In this document: positions 11,569 to 23,214 of the stretch, one piece after another
How the letters are laid out: each line of letters opens with the position of its first letter
Numbering within the stretch: position 1 is the stretch's first letter
Assembly (NCBI GenBank): GCA_001466705.2
Contig: LATX02000046.1
Coordinates: 1,301,966 to 1,365,965 of the forward strand
DNA from: Moniliophthora roreri
Taxonomy: Eukaryota > Basidiomycota > Agaricomycetes > Agaricales > Marasmiaceae
DNA: 64,000 nucleotides
Direction of reading: 5' to 3'
The notes under the pieces: generated by a model
Databases searched by the model: none
What the model saw: the letters and a program-made list of their open reading frames with translations, nothing else
What the model was told of the DNA's origin: nothing
Program-made: the position numbers and the translations under genes

Positions 11569-13149
11569 TAGGCTCTTCCTTCCCCTGTGCGGTCCGGTTG
11601 CTTTCATGACGGTTGGCAGAAGCGGACGCGACATTGGCAGGCTTGGACTACTATATACGTTCTTCGCCCGGTTTTCGGTAGAAACTTTACAGTATCGTTG
11701 TATAATCAAATCAAATTCCACATGCTATTCTCCAAAGAAGACGTGCATTCCTAGCCCGATTCAGACAAGTATCCTGCCGCCGTGACATTCTTCTCTATAC
11801 TCTCATTCCTACCTCCTCACTTGAATCAGCCGTGATGTCCTATGACCCCAGACGGTATGCACTGACAAAGAATAGCGAGCGCACATGCTCCATTGGCATA
11901 TTGGAACCCTTGCCCCCGTGTACAGTACAGCGAGCGCTTCAACGCAACCTATGAGATTGGCTCATCGAATTCAAAGATGGCAAAACTTACCGAGTCCTAG
12001 AACGTGTGTAGCTATCGTTCACTGCGTCCAACTGTACGTTAATAATGAATTGTTTTCGAGTCTTTTCTATGGTACGTAGGACTTTGTCGATGGGGAATAA
12101 TATGATAGAGAAAACCAAAACCGTACCTTCCCAGAACTAGGGAGCATCCCATTTTCACAGCCCATAGTAAGACGGTCTACATCCCCAAAGCGTTTGGAGG
12201 CTCGCCGGGCGTGTGTTGGACTTCAGATTTGCGGTAACGGGTGTATTACCAGGTCGGTGTTTTTTAAACTGTCCATGAAGAATGAGAGCAGCCGTTGGAT
12301 ATTCAGTTAATAAAGCACACGTTCGAGAGAGAGAGGGTAACATACCTGCGTAATCAGTGCTACATCTGAACGATATTGGGTTGGCATTGGAACGTAGATG
12401 CACCTCTGGCGCTATAAGTGAGTTGGATTCCGAGTCAACGACGCGAGTAGAAGGCACATACACACCAGTCGTGTGTGATGAAGACTTGTTGATTCCTAAC
12501 TTGCATTTTCACTGGAAGGCTTGCGCTGACATAGGCTCTCTATTGCGAGCGCAAAGAACGAGGTGTGTACCCATTTGACTGGAAGTTGGAACGTAAGAGT
12601 CTTCAGAATTGGTGGCGGCAGTAGCACTGGTCATGAGTGTGCTCGGCTAAGTCGCGAAGAACTTGGACTTCGGGAGACACGAATAGACTTCAAGTTAACC
12701 TCCATACGATGTTTCTGTATTCCGATTAAAGGAATGAGTGAGTTCGCAACATCTCGAGCATTACTTAAAAACCCACCAGTGTCGTGAACAGTTTACTTCG
12801 ACAGTCAATGTCTCCCATACAAGACGTTTCAACCCTAATACTTCGTGTCCTCTCCGTATCCCGCTTTAGCTGCCATAATGTCGAAGAAAAAAATTGGGGT
12901 GAGAGGTTGAGCACCAAGAGGTGAATCAAAGTGAGCGATGCGGCCCCGGGGTGATGCTCACTGGAATCTCGTCGCTCGTACGTGTTTTGAGACAATTTAC
13001 AAGGTGTCATATTGTGCTCAAATTTGTATTGGTGTGAATTCCCACAATTTGTCCACAATTTGGCTTTTGCATTTCGTGCTGTGCCGATCATAGACACGAG
13101 AGCAGTTACAGGTTCTGACCCGATCCCTCGTTCTGGCTCGACGGACTTT
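11569..13149. other. No recognisable gene
   Basis: Open frames of 60-140 codons overlap on opposite strands (12463-12155 minus, 12357-12578 plus, 13178-12765 minus), but none carries a motif or splice structure I can support. The right end merges into repeat R2 copy B. Confidence 0.4.
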
Positions 13150-14800
13150 GCAGTAGGAGCTTTGTCCTTCGTCGTCAAACTCGTATCACAACGTCGATGG
13201 ACCTTTTCGCTCCCAGTCGCGTATCCTAGCCCCAGGACATATCCGAAAAAAACTCACCGGACGCAACGGCAACAGGCCGAATTCGTCCTCGAACTCAAAT
13301 ACTATCCGGACAATCTCTACGCATTCGGGTCTCTTGTGTATACCTTCGTACCGAGCTACAACTGTCTCTGCCTGCGTTTCACCATCCTGATTTCGAACAT
13401 TGCGAGCTTCTTGCTACACCAAATCGGAAGAGCATGATGCGACGCTGGACACGGAAAAGCCGTTGCCGAATGCGCCTGTGAGATGAGATGAAATGAGGTT
13501 TAGGCTTTTGAATTGGCTGTAACGGTACAAATAGTTTAGGTATTCTACTCAGCTTTTCTATACATTGGTTCGTACTGATGGTGATTCTTCTTAGATGATA
13601 GTAAAGGTCTTCGCATTCGGGTTCGTATATTGAGATCAACTGTCGTTGCTCTTGCTCACCTTTTTACTTAGATGCTCAATCACCGACACACATAGCGTCG
13701 GTTGCAGTATATTTGGAAAAGACCTAGGTTAGTCTCTACTATTTTACCCTACCATGATCTAAATCCATTTCATTAGCAGCAGACCTAATAGGAGCCGATG
13801 CTGCCAGAATATACCCAAACACATTCCTTCTCCAACTCGATTCACCGCCCTCGTCGCGTTTTCCATCCTAATTCCCCCACCAACTCTCGATCGTCTCTCA
13901 ACTCCCATCACCGTCGCCACTTCGACCTTTACATCCGCAACGAGATGCCATGTCCTTCGTTTTCACCTTTCTCGCGGTCATCGAACATAGACCTTGAGGC
14001 GGGCAGGGACAGCTCACACCTCTTAACGTCGCAGATCGCTTCCCAGGTACCAACTGATCAGCGTACTGGGTTCTGAGAACGACGCCCGTGTCGTGCTGAC
14101 AAGAATTTTATCTTTGGGGGCGAAGAGCAGCCAGATCAGAAGTCTATAGGCACCGCGAATCCTCGTTTAGCCGCGCAAGACACGTCCTGGCCCGGTACCT
14201 TTCCCGAAGACAAGGAGAACGGTACGATTGTGATATCAAACCCACATGGACAATCCAGACACCAACCTCGTAGTTTTCATCTGTGTTGCTACCGAAGCGA
14301 TCGAATCCGGGGAGAACACAGCAGCAGACTTTGCTGTCTCTATGGCCAAAGGTTTCGCCTCGGAGCGTATGAAGCCATCACCGGCCTTTCAACCTGACGT
14401 GTTCGAAGCTCGTCTTCACTAGAGGTACGGCCATGTCTGTCTCCTCGACGTTTAGGCGAAGGTGTGAACAAGCATGGAGGTAGAAGCTCAGCAGACGTTT
14501 CGAGGCTCGCGGTTTCGAGAGATGTGATTGGCCCACTTGAGAGGCGGTAGTATGTGGATCGTTAACCTGAGTAGTTGCTAGCAGGTCGGCGGTTCACTCT
14601 AGCCTCACACGTTCATTCCTGCATCTTTCAAAGAGAGATCTGACAGGCCCTTGAGGGATTTGAACTGAGGTGGAGTTTGCTAGTGCCGTGGAGGAGTGCC
14701 TGCAGCGCATAGTATACAGATATCGTACACCCATGTCAGAAAACCTTTAAGACACGTACAATCATCCCACATTAATTGAAAAATATCTGTCTGATCTAGA
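13150..14800 (+). repeat. Dispersed repeat R2, copy B
   Basis: This segment aligns with R2 copy A (6345-7925), but with a deletion near 14420, where GTATGAAGCC..CTAGAGGTACGG runs straight into CCATGTCTGTCTCC. Beyond 14470 it continues into a stretch (to about 14800) shared with the reverse complement of 39630-39900, ending AACAAGCCATCTCTATCACCC. It joins directly to the P450 3' flank. That junction is the uninserted counterpart of the site where the Plavaka element sits elsewhere in the window. Confidence 0.65.
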
Positions 14801-14814
14801 ACAAGCCATCTCTA

Positions 14815-15238
14815 TCACCCTTATCCAAAGCTTTTCCTTTGTGAGGAACACGATTGCGATCGTCCCATCTCGCAATACCTAACGCAAGCAGGATGATCAC
14901 TGCTACGGGTTGGGGACAAGGGATAACAGTTCATCGTTGTGACCGAGGACGTCGGCAAAGGTGTGTTGAGATAGATCGAGGCCTAGAGAGGAATGGGTCG
15001 GGGTTTGCTTCGAAAGGGTAGAATCGCATTGCGCAGACCTGTGCACCGAGTGTTGTTAGTCACCGGCACTGTCCAGTTGAATCCTTTCTTGAGCTTGTGC
15101 ACCGGGAAACAAGTATGAGACCCGAGCTCAACTAAGTGGTGATTGCAAATGAAGCAGCGAGCGCCAGCAATCGGACTTCGCATAGCACAATTCTTTATGT
15201 CCTTACAAGTACAATAGAGCATATGTAGATCTCAAAAA
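14815..15238. repeat. P450 3' flank, duplicated at 61625-62048
   Basis: This stretch lies immediately downstream of the minus-strand P450 stop. It is repeated nearly unchanged at about 61625-62048, next to P450 copy 3, so the unit 14815-15822 was copied as a block with the P450 3' end. A 79-codon minus-strand frame (15222-14983) with several Cys residues is present, but is not supported as a gene. The copies differ mainly by transitions. Confidence 0.65.
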
Positions 15239-16595
15239 TCATAATCTTCCCCGTACTTCATCAACCCATTTCTTATCCGCAGGCGCAAGATCTCTCTCGA
15301 ACTTGACAAACGTCTCAGTCGCCTCCTTGAATTCACGTTCAACGATATTGACCACATTCTGGCTTCTCGGGCGAATACGACATCTGAACGGAGATAGGAC
15401 GGGAACAATACCCTACGGTGTGCGATTCAGTATTTTTTGTTTCTATCGACTGAGGCATCAATACCTTTTTTTCGCAATTATCCAGACTGACAGGTATCTC
15501 GTTCCCCATAGCATCCTTGAGCAGCGCAAAGTCAAAAGCCCAAATCAAGTTCATCGTATTGAGATTCTAGGAATCAAGTGGACTCAGTAAAGATTTGCAT
15601 CAAATATTCAGCTCAAAATCATTACCAAGAAGTCTCGAGCAACGTAGATCCCAGGACAAGCTCTCTGCAATGCATGTCAGCGATTTGAACGACGGTGAAG
15701 TGAGCAGGAGCATACTCTTCTGAATCCGAAAACAATATCATCACGGAAAAAGGAAGCGTCCACCCCTTGCTTGATACCAAACTCATGAGAGAGATATCGT
15801 TCAGGATTGAACATTTCTGGATCATTGAAGTGCTCTGCGCACCGAGATGAGTCCACGGATAAACGATAGTGATTCAAAACATACGAGGATTATGATAGAT
15901 TCCATCTGTGCATGAGAATTAGCATAACTAGCTGAGTAAAAGACATTACATGTGCTTACAGATATTAGCAAGAATGGCGGTGCCTTTTAGTAAGACGAAA
16001 CCACGATACTCCTCGTCAGCCATTGTAGCATGCAGCATGCTAGGTGTAGCCGGACGAAAATGATGGACCTGATAGTCAAATGCATTCAAAGAAAGACAGA
16101 ATACATTGCATCAAAACATACTTCTTTGATCAAAGCCTGGATGTATGGAAGATCTTTGATATCAAAGAGAGTCGGCATTCTCTCTTTGCCTATCACTCGG
16201 TCAATTTCTGCTTGGGCTTTCCGCTGCACGTCTGGAAACATGATAAGTGCCATGACCAGATATCTCAGGAAGTTTGCAACCATTTCTGAACCTCCTTCGA
16301 GCAGGACGCCTCCCAGGTATCTGGGGAAAAGAGTCAGTCATCAGAACTCAGAGAATTTTCAACACTGACCCAACCATTTCTCTATCCAATCCTAGGTCCT
16401 TTTTCTTCATTAAAATCTCCTCCAAATATGATCTGTTCTCTTCTCCTCTCTTTATCCATTTTTCACACTCCTCAAGAAGCCCAAAATACAATACTCGCTG
16501 CTTCTGCCTTGTTTTCGAAGCCAGTTGTTTCCACCATGCCCATGACTCTGGAATGTAATCAAGAAACGGCAGTAGATCCACTGGCGGAACTGCTC
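15239..16595 (-). pseudogene. Cytochrome P450 copy 1: C-terminal two thirds
   Basis: The frame starts abruptly inside the exon encoding AVPPVDLLPFLDYIPESW, where homology to copy 2 ends. Exons follow the copy 2 pattern: about 16595-16370, 16320-16122, 16068-15960, 15905-15885, 15834-15716, 15664-15626, 15566-15465, 15412-15239. It retains the complete C-terminus (NLNTMNLIWAFDFALL ... ADKKWVDEVRGRL, stop 15241-15239). Two key positions are damaged relative to copy 2. The K-helix ExxR reads E-V-H-H, and the haem loop reads FGFRRRACPG, with Arg in place of the conserved Gly. No N-terminus is attached. The family is a fungal microsomal monooxygenase of the kind often called O-methylsterigmatocystin oxidoreductase-like, but the substrate is unknown. 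It is a non-functional fragment. Confidence 0.85.
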
Positions 16596-16597
16596 TA

Positions 16598-17036
16598 ACG
16601 GCCTTTCACTTTCACTCCGTTCTAATAAGGATTATTATGGAACAGGTTCACGGAATGGGCCCAGCAATACGGGGACATCTACTCCCTCAAGATCAGTTCT
16701 GGCACCACTATCGTGATCAGTGGGATGGAAGCAGCTTCAGAATTGATAGATAAACGGAGTGCGACCACTCACCTCTGGTTCCCACCCAATGCAGCTGATT
16801 AGCCGCTATCAATCACGTCAAAGATGGCGACTGATCAGCTGCAAGAACTGCATTTTTTGGGTGCACCCTGGTCGCTCCTAGATAAACTCCCCAGTCACAC
16901 CTCTCGAGTCTCAACTGCTGCCAAAGTCCTTCCTGGCCCATTTTCGGAAATCACCGCCATTCAAAAATTTTCATCGTCCCTCATGGTTCTTTTGCCTGCC
17001 ACTGCTGTGACTTGTCACCACGTCAACGTCGCTCCC
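16598..17036 (+). pseudogene. Inverted P450 intron 1/exon 2 fragment plus foreign segment
   Basis: 16598-16648 matches the end of P450 intron 1. It is followed by exon 2 in plus orientation (FTEWAQQYGDIYSLKISSGT, then up to DKRSATT), opposite to the genes on both sides. After codon SATT (about 16754) the P450 sequence is replaced by unrelated DNA that reaches 17036. The same P450/foreign join occurs at the window's right end (63851-63697, reverse), so this is a copied, already rearranged unit. Relative to that copy, 16815-16916 holds an extra 102 bp. It is not coding. Confidence 0.75.
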
Positions 17037-18795
17037 AGGACAAGCTCTCTGCAATGCATGTCAGCGATTTGAACGACGGTGAAGTGAGCAGGAGCGTACT
17101 CTTCCGAATCCGAAAACAATATCATCACGGAAAAAGGAAGCGTCCACCCCTTGCTTGATACCAAACTCATGGGAGAGATATCGTTCAGGATTGAACATTT
17201 CTGGATCATCGAAGTGCTCTGCGCACCGAGATGAGTCCACGGATAAACGATAGTGATTCAAAACATACGAGGATTATGATAGATTCCATCTGTGCATGAG
17301 AATTAGCATAACTAGCTGAGTAAAAGACATTACATGTGCTTACAGATATTAGCAAGAATGGCGGTGTCTTTTGGTAAGACGAAACCACGATACTCCTCGT
17401 CAGCCGTTGTAGCATGCAGCATGCCAGGTGTAGCCGGACAAAAACGATGGACCTGATAGTCAAATGCATTCAAAGAAAGACAGAATACATTGCATCAAAA
17501 CATACTTCTTTGATCAAAGCCTGGATGTATGGAAGATCTTTGATATCAAAGAGAGTCGGCATTCTCTCTTTGCCTACCACTCGGTCAATTTCCGCTTGGG
17601 CTTTCCGCTGCACGTCTGGAAATATGATAAGTGCCATGACCAGATATCTCAGGAAGTTTGCAACAGTTTCTGAACCTCCTTCGAGCAGGACGCCTCCCAG
17701 GTATCTGGGGAAAAGAGTCAGTCATCAGAACTCGGAGAATTTTCAACACTGACCCAACCATTTCTCTATCCAATCCTAGGTCCCTTTTCTTCATTAAAAT
17801 CTCCTCCAAATATGATCCGTTCTCTTCTCCTCTCTTTATCCGTTTTTCACACTCCTCAAGAAGCCCAAAATACAATGCTCGCTGCTTCTGCCTTGTTTTC
17901 GAAGCCAGTTGTTTCCACCATGCCCATGACTCTGGAATGTAATCAAGAAACGGCAGTAGATCCACTGGCGGAACTGCCGTTGGTGACAAACATCGATTCC
18001 ATAGACGATGAGCTTCAAAAAAGGCTATGGATTCTGGTGTTTCGTAGTGCGGACAGCGCTTCCCAAATAGGATGGACATGATGACCGAATTGCTGTAGCG
18101 CCCAATGTGGTTGAAGAAGTCGTCGGGATTCTGAATGAAATCATACAGTACTTGGGTAGCTTCTGCTCGCTGTTCTTGAAGTGGTAAGTAACCTTAACAT
18201 TGACTTGGAACGATCCAAACAGACCTGTATCGGTAAATGATTCTCAGCTGCCGCGGGTGTATGAACCGTATGAGCTGCCTTTCGGAGAACCCGCCATGTA
18301 TCAGCTATTTGGGAGGGTCATTATCCGATCTAATAGCAAGCATAGAGAATGTGACCCTTACAGTAGCGACACGCTGCCATATTTAAGTCATTTGTAACCT
18401 TCTTGGCCATATGAGATTTTGGCCGGTCCGCAGTGGTCGCACTCCGTTTATCCATCAATTCTGAAGCTGCTTCCATCCCACTGATCACAATAACGGTGCC
18501 AGAACTGATTTTGAGGGAATAGATGTCCCCGTATTGCTGGGCCCATTCCGTGAACCTGTTCCATAATAACCATTATTAGAACGGGGTGAAGGTGAAAGGC
18601 CATTAGAATTTCTCACCTGATATGAGAGTTTTTAGTTGGGAAGACATGGAGGTTTCCTAGAATTGGGACGGTGGGTGGACCAGGAGGTAAGTATGGTTCA
18701 CGTCGCCCGGTTTTCAGTATCTTCTGCAACAACCATACGATAAAGAAGAGGAATACGAGTACACTGAGGTTGTCTTGCCGAGGGATAATAGACAT
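16971..18795 (-). CDS. Cytochrome P450 copy 2, C-terminally truncated with a foreign tail
   Basis: Exons: 18795-18617, 18555-18362, 18304-18225, 18169-17754, 17704-17506, 17452-17344, 17289-17269 (a 21-bp microexon), 17218-17100, 17048-16971. They join in phase to 465 codons with no internal stop. The N-terminus has a membrane anchor (LSVLVFLFFIVWLLQKIL) and the proline hinge PYLPPGPPTVPILGNLH. Also visible are LPIQRAEATQ, LLEGGSETV in the I-helix region, ExxR as E-V-H-R, NPERYL, and an intact haem loop FGFGRRACPG split by an intron (17099-17049). Just after the haem Cys and Gly the gene runs into inverted foreign DNA. It ends with about 18 unrelated residues, so the roughly 85-residue C-terminus kept in copy 1 is missing. 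The protein is unlikely to fold normally. Expression is unknown and it may be a pseudogene despite the open frame. Confidence 0.8.
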
Positions 18796-19159
18796 GATAT
18801 GCACCTGAGTGGGCTACTGCTATCGGAGCTAATCTTCTTCACCTCTTTAAATGTGTTTTCGTGAGACTCCATTAATAGAAGTCAGAGGGACAGGTGATGT
18901 TGTTAGTTGAATGAGTTGAATGGTAAGGTTTTCACCGATGATACCAAAGCGAATAAAAGTGTCCTGAGCGCTCCGGTAGTTCAATTTCATCAATAGAACT
19001 CAGTTGTGTACCTGAGGAAGCTATATTTTCACGTCATACAAGAGTGTCATACAAGAGTCCTGGATGAATATTGAACGTACTTATGATGGTTAACAGGAAG
19101 GGCCGAGTCACATGTAAATCGATTTGAGCAGCCCAATGTGCTTATCTCTATCCTTGACA
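18796..19159. other. P450 5' flank, no gene seen
   Basis: This stretch should contain the promoter of P450 copy 2 (reading leftwards). I see no clear promoter element and no coding sequence. A short tandem GTCATACAAGAGT occurs twice near 19034-19055. Confidence 0.4.
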
Positions 19160-20873
19160 GAGGTGCACTCTGCGTGTACTCCAAAATCGGTGTTTTAGTA
19201 TGGCTGCAGCTGCTTGACCACCAGTAACGCGAAATCAGATCCCGACATACCTTTCTCCTGCCTTTCTCCACCATCAAATCCAAAGCTCTTATCCCTCTCT
19301 TCTGTACATCAAATGAAGAGCCGTTCGACTCGAAGGCGGCCTACAAGAATAAACCCCGGACAGCCAGAGCTGGATCCACCTCAGTCTCGTTCAGACCTAA
19401 AGGCAAAGGTATGCACCTAGTCATTACTCCACTCTTCTGAAAGGCTGAACTAATCCATTTCGTCCACCAGTATATCCGGTAATGGCTTCTTCAGCTTCAT
19501 TAAAAACACCCAATTGGCATTGCAACTTCCACACTCGGATGTTCGATAGAAATATCAGGTAGTGCGCTTGACAAGATCTTCCTTTCCCACTCTACATCTC
19601 TTCTCTTTCCCTTCTCCCTTTCTTGGGTGAGGTTTATCGACCTTCAAACAGTACAAAAGCTTACAAACAGGCTTTCTATCGCCGTCACGCTCATGGAGGC
19701 TTTTCGGGGATGTTCAGGGGTTGGGATACGGGATTGTGGTGTTGAAGGAAAAAGAGGGTTAGACATCGTAGTTTGAGCTCAATGATGAAATTAACGATAA
19801 AGAATAAAGACTATCGGAGGCAACTAGGCCATGCCGAGCGAGTCATAGTTGAGAAGAGTTTTGTTTGGCCAGAATCGTCGGCTAAACCCTGGCGATAATT
19901 TTTTTTTTTACCACGGTGACCACGACTCTCCACCTCCTGGACGATACTGGAACGTCTTGTTAAATGAGAAACAATTCTGTGAGTACAGATCCTCGTGCTN
20001 GAGGTGCACTCTGCGTGTACTCCAGAATCGGTGTTTTAGTATGGCTGCAGCTGCTTGACCACCGGTAACGCGAAATCTTAATCAGATCCCGACATACCTT
20101 TCTCCGCCATCAAATCCGAAGCTCTTATCCCTCTCTTCCGTACATCCACTCGTTCTCTTCATCTTCTTCATAGCTCAAAATGAAGAGCCATTCGACTCGA
20201 AGGCGACCTATAAGAATAAATCCCGGACAGCCAGAGTTGGATCCACCTCAGTCTCGTTCAGACCTAAAGGCAAAGGTACGCACCTAGTCATTACTCCACT
20301 CTCCTGAAAGGCTGAACTAACCCATTTCGTCCACCAGTGTATCCGGTAACGGCTTCTTCAGCTTCATTAAAAACGCCCAATTGGCGTTGCAACTTCCACA
20401 CTCGGATGTTCGATAGAAATAACAGGTAGTGCGCTCGACAAGATCTTCCTTTCCCACTCTACATCTCTTCTCTTTCCCTTCTCCCTTTCTCGGGTGAGGT
20501 TTATCGACCTTCGAACGGTACAAAAGCTTGCAAACAGGCTTTCTATCGCTGTCGCGCTCATGGAGGTTTTTCGAGAATGTCCAAGGGTTGGGATACGGGA
20601 TTGTGGTGTTGAAGGAAAAAGAGGGTTAGACATCGTAATTTGAGCTCAATGATAAAATTAATGATAAATGATCAAGACTATCGGAGGCGACTAGGCCATG
20701 CCGAGTGAGTCGTAGTTGAGAAAGAGTTTTGTTTGGCCGGAATCGTCGGCTAAACCCCGGGGATAACCTTTGTTTTTGACGGTCACGGCGACCGCGACTC
20801 TCCACCTCCTGGACGATACTGGAACGTCTCGTTAAATGAGAAACAATTCTGTGAGTACAGATCCTCGTGCTCG
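19160..20873. repeat. Direct duplication either side of a single N (likely unmerged contig ends)
   Basis: 19160-19999 and 20001-20873 are near-identical with small indels. The left copy stops exactly at the N (position 20000), and the right copy starts at the base matching 19160 and continues past the join. Each copy includes repeat R1 (19690-19970 and 20565-20845). Each also holds a short frame beginning MKSxSTRRRPxRINPGQPEL (19313 and 20180) that I do not recognise. The arrangement is typical of two contigs whose overlapping ends were not merged. Confidence 0.75.
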
Positions 20874-21119
20874 TGGCCATTGCGATTTTCACTGGCCTCC
20901 AGCGTTCATTGATCGGAACAGACGATACTACTGTATACTAGATGCTCCAACAAGGATATGCCATTCTGTCAGATACCGAGCTATGCTGATTCCTATAACT
21001 GTCAGATGCGGCCGTGTAAACTGCAACTTCGAAGTTGTGAAGTTTGGTTTTACCAAATACATAGAGAGTATATCCCGGTGAAAAAACCGTGGCCGATACA
21101 TGGCCAGAACATCGGTAGA

Positions 21120-21660
21120 TTGACAACTCACCTTTTGGCCTTTTATGGCATTTATGGCATTTCCGGTATTTCAAAATGTTAAGGCCAGAATGACCATGGG
21201 GCGACACATCTGCTGCTAGTTTCAAGACCCCTACTGCTCTGGTAACACTACTTCCAGACCTTACAGTAAGTAAGTGTACTCAGAAGATTTTCTCCTGGGT
21301 GACTTTTGTCCAGTAATGGTATCACATGGTCTTCTCACTATGTTTGATCAACTGTCTCTGTGATAGGTGATTTATAGATGGATTTGTCTCGTAGAGGATC
21401 TATATACACTCACCAGATGGTAGCATAACCTAATTGTGTAGCTCCAATGACTCACCGCGTCTGGATGCGACTACCTGCTCCAGCGGACCTAGCCTTTTGG
21501 CCCCGGTCCACCCAGCCTTTTGGCCTTTTTGGGGTCGGCTCCGGCCCAGAAATACTGACCGGCATTTCGGTAAACCAGGCCTAGCCTTTTACCTTCGGCA
21601 TTTTGGGCCAAAATGCCGGTGGCATGCCAATGGCATGCCGAAATGCCAGGTGATGTCATC
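21120..21660. repeat. GGCATTT/AAATGCC-rich, partly palindromic region
   Basis: GGCATTT occurs near 21146, 21155, 21562 and 21598, and its complement near 21613 and 21642. GGCATGCC appears twice in a row near 21628-21645. CCTTTTGGCC-type motifs recur between 21130 and 21590. The arrangement resembles the subterminal repeat zone of a non-autonomous DNA transposon, but I cannot define ends or a target duplication. The remainder, 20874-21120 and 21660-21880, shows no gene; near 21825-21855 the unit TGCTGTACCAG is repeated. Confidence 0.35.
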
Positions 21661-22101
21661 CTACCGATGAAGGTCACACCTCTGCGACTTCCAAAGTATG
21701 TGTCCCGCGACTAGCCACATCGTTCGCCATATCAAAATGCATGATATACACTATGCACGATATATTTGGTGTTAACAGCCGCAGAACGAGTCACGGTGAG
21801 GGCATGCGGAACCTTTGGGCTCTGGTGCTGTACCAGTGCTGTACCAGTGCTGTACTATGATGATGTGCGCTGGGACAAGAGTGCCTTCGGTTTCAGTACT
21901 TAACGTTCAGCTGACTGCTGACCACCGGAAGACAGAAATATACGGATTTCTCACCAGAAGAAGGTAATGTGCAACAGCATTCATCTCATGGATGGACCAC
22001 GTTACAGAGCTATATAGCGAATATCGGATTTACTACACATACCCGTTTCGACAGAGAAAATGGCCATCACAAATGCGATGTAGAGTGAGTTTGTACTCGT
22101 T

Positions 22102-22436
22102 TACAGCTATTCTAGAAATCGTGGGCCGGATTTTTTCACGCCGCCCTCAGGATTTTTGTTCAGGTGCAAACTCCACTTAGCGCTCATAGCCGCCGTCAGA
22201 TCGCCAGATCGGTGGTGTCTCAAACATCGGCTAAAGAATGAGCACTTCTTTTCCGAGCTATCGCCTGCCACTCAGTTCTTGTCGTCTAACACTAGTGTCA
22301 ACCAACCTGGAACTTCAACGAGGGCACTAGCTGGGGTCGAAGTTGTGGGAAGAATGACATCACATTGTTTACACCTAAACAAGGGTCCTGAGGGCGGCGT
22401 GAAAAAATCCGGCCTACGTTTTCTAGAATACCTGTA
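22102..22436. mobile_element. 335-bp MITE with long terminal inverted repeats
   Basis: The outer 60-70 bp on each side are inverted copies. They start TACAG and TATTCTAGAAA, then have GGCCGGATTTTTTCACGCCG and CCTCAGGA...TTGTTTAGGTG. The middle (about 190 bp) carries no transposase. Homology to R2 resumes just outside the right end, so the element lies in or beside R2 copy D. I could not identify a convincing target-site duplication. The second occurrence at 22875-23210 is probably the same locus seen twice. Confidence 0.7.
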
Positions 22437-22874
22437 CAACGTTAAACCCCTTTTCGCTCCCAGTCGCGTATCCCAACCCCAGGACATAAACTCGCTGGAC
22501 GCAACGGCAACGGGCCGAATTCACCTTCGATTTCAAATGCATACATCCGGACGAAATTTCTGTGCATTCGGGTCTCTTATACCTTCGCACCGAGCTCCAG
22601 CCGTCCCTGCCTGCCTGTGTTTCACCATCCCGATTCCGAACANAGTGCCTTCGGTTTCAGTACTTAACGTACTCAACGTTCAGCTGACTGCTGACCACCG
22701 GAAGACAGAAATATACGGATTTCTCACCAGAAGAAGGTAATGTGCAACAGCATTCATCTCATGGATGGACCACGTTACAGAGCTATATAGCGAATATCGG
22801 ATTTACTACACATACCCGTTTCGACAGAGAAAATGGCCATCACAAATGCGATGTAGAGTGAGTTTGTACTCGTT

Positions 22875-23210
22875 TACAGCTATTCTAGAAATCGTAGGCC
22901 GGATTTTTTCACGCCGCCCTCAGGACCCTTGTTTAGGTGCAAACTCCACTTAGCACTCATAGCCGCCGTCAGATCGCCAGATCGGTGGTGTCTCAAACAT
23001 CGGCTAGAGAATGGGCACTTCTTTTCCGAGCTATCGCCCTGCCACTCAGTTCTTGTCGTCTAACACTAGTGTCAACCAACCTGGAACTTCAACGAGGGCA
23101 CTAGCTGGGGTCGAAGTTGTGGGAAGAATGACATCACATTGTTTACACCTAAACAAGGGTCCTGAGGGCGGCGTGAAAAAATCCGGCCTACGTTTTCTAG
23201 AATACCTGTA
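22875..23210. mobile_element. Same MITE, second representation after the N
   Basis: It is nearly identical to 22102-22436 and lies in the duplicated segment to the right of the N at 22643. The left inverted repeat here (CGTAGGCCGG, CAGGACCCTTG) matches its partner arm slightly better than in the first representation. It is probably an allelic or overlapping contig copy rather than a separate insertion. Confidence 0.6.
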
Positions 23211-23214
23211 CAAC

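Noticed and set aside
12765..13437. Overlapping 137- and 141-codon frames on opposite strands
   Set aside because: They overlap each other, have no motifs, and the plus frame runs into repeat R2. The R2 copies do not keep the frame.
15677..15877. Frame reading VFGFRRVCSCSLHRRSNR, considered as a haem loop lacking ACPG
   Set aside because: It reads through a 51-bp intron (GTATGC..TGCAG at 15715-15665). Splicing joins the Arg to RACPG, so the cysteine is present.
16815..16916. 102-bp extra segment relative to the copy at the window's right end, considered as a small transposon
   Set aside because: No inverted ends or target duplication; it may equally be a deletion in the other copy.
21825..21855. 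TGCTGTACCAG repeated about three times
   Set aside because: Too short and imperfect to be a CRISPR-like or satellite array; a simple tandem slip.
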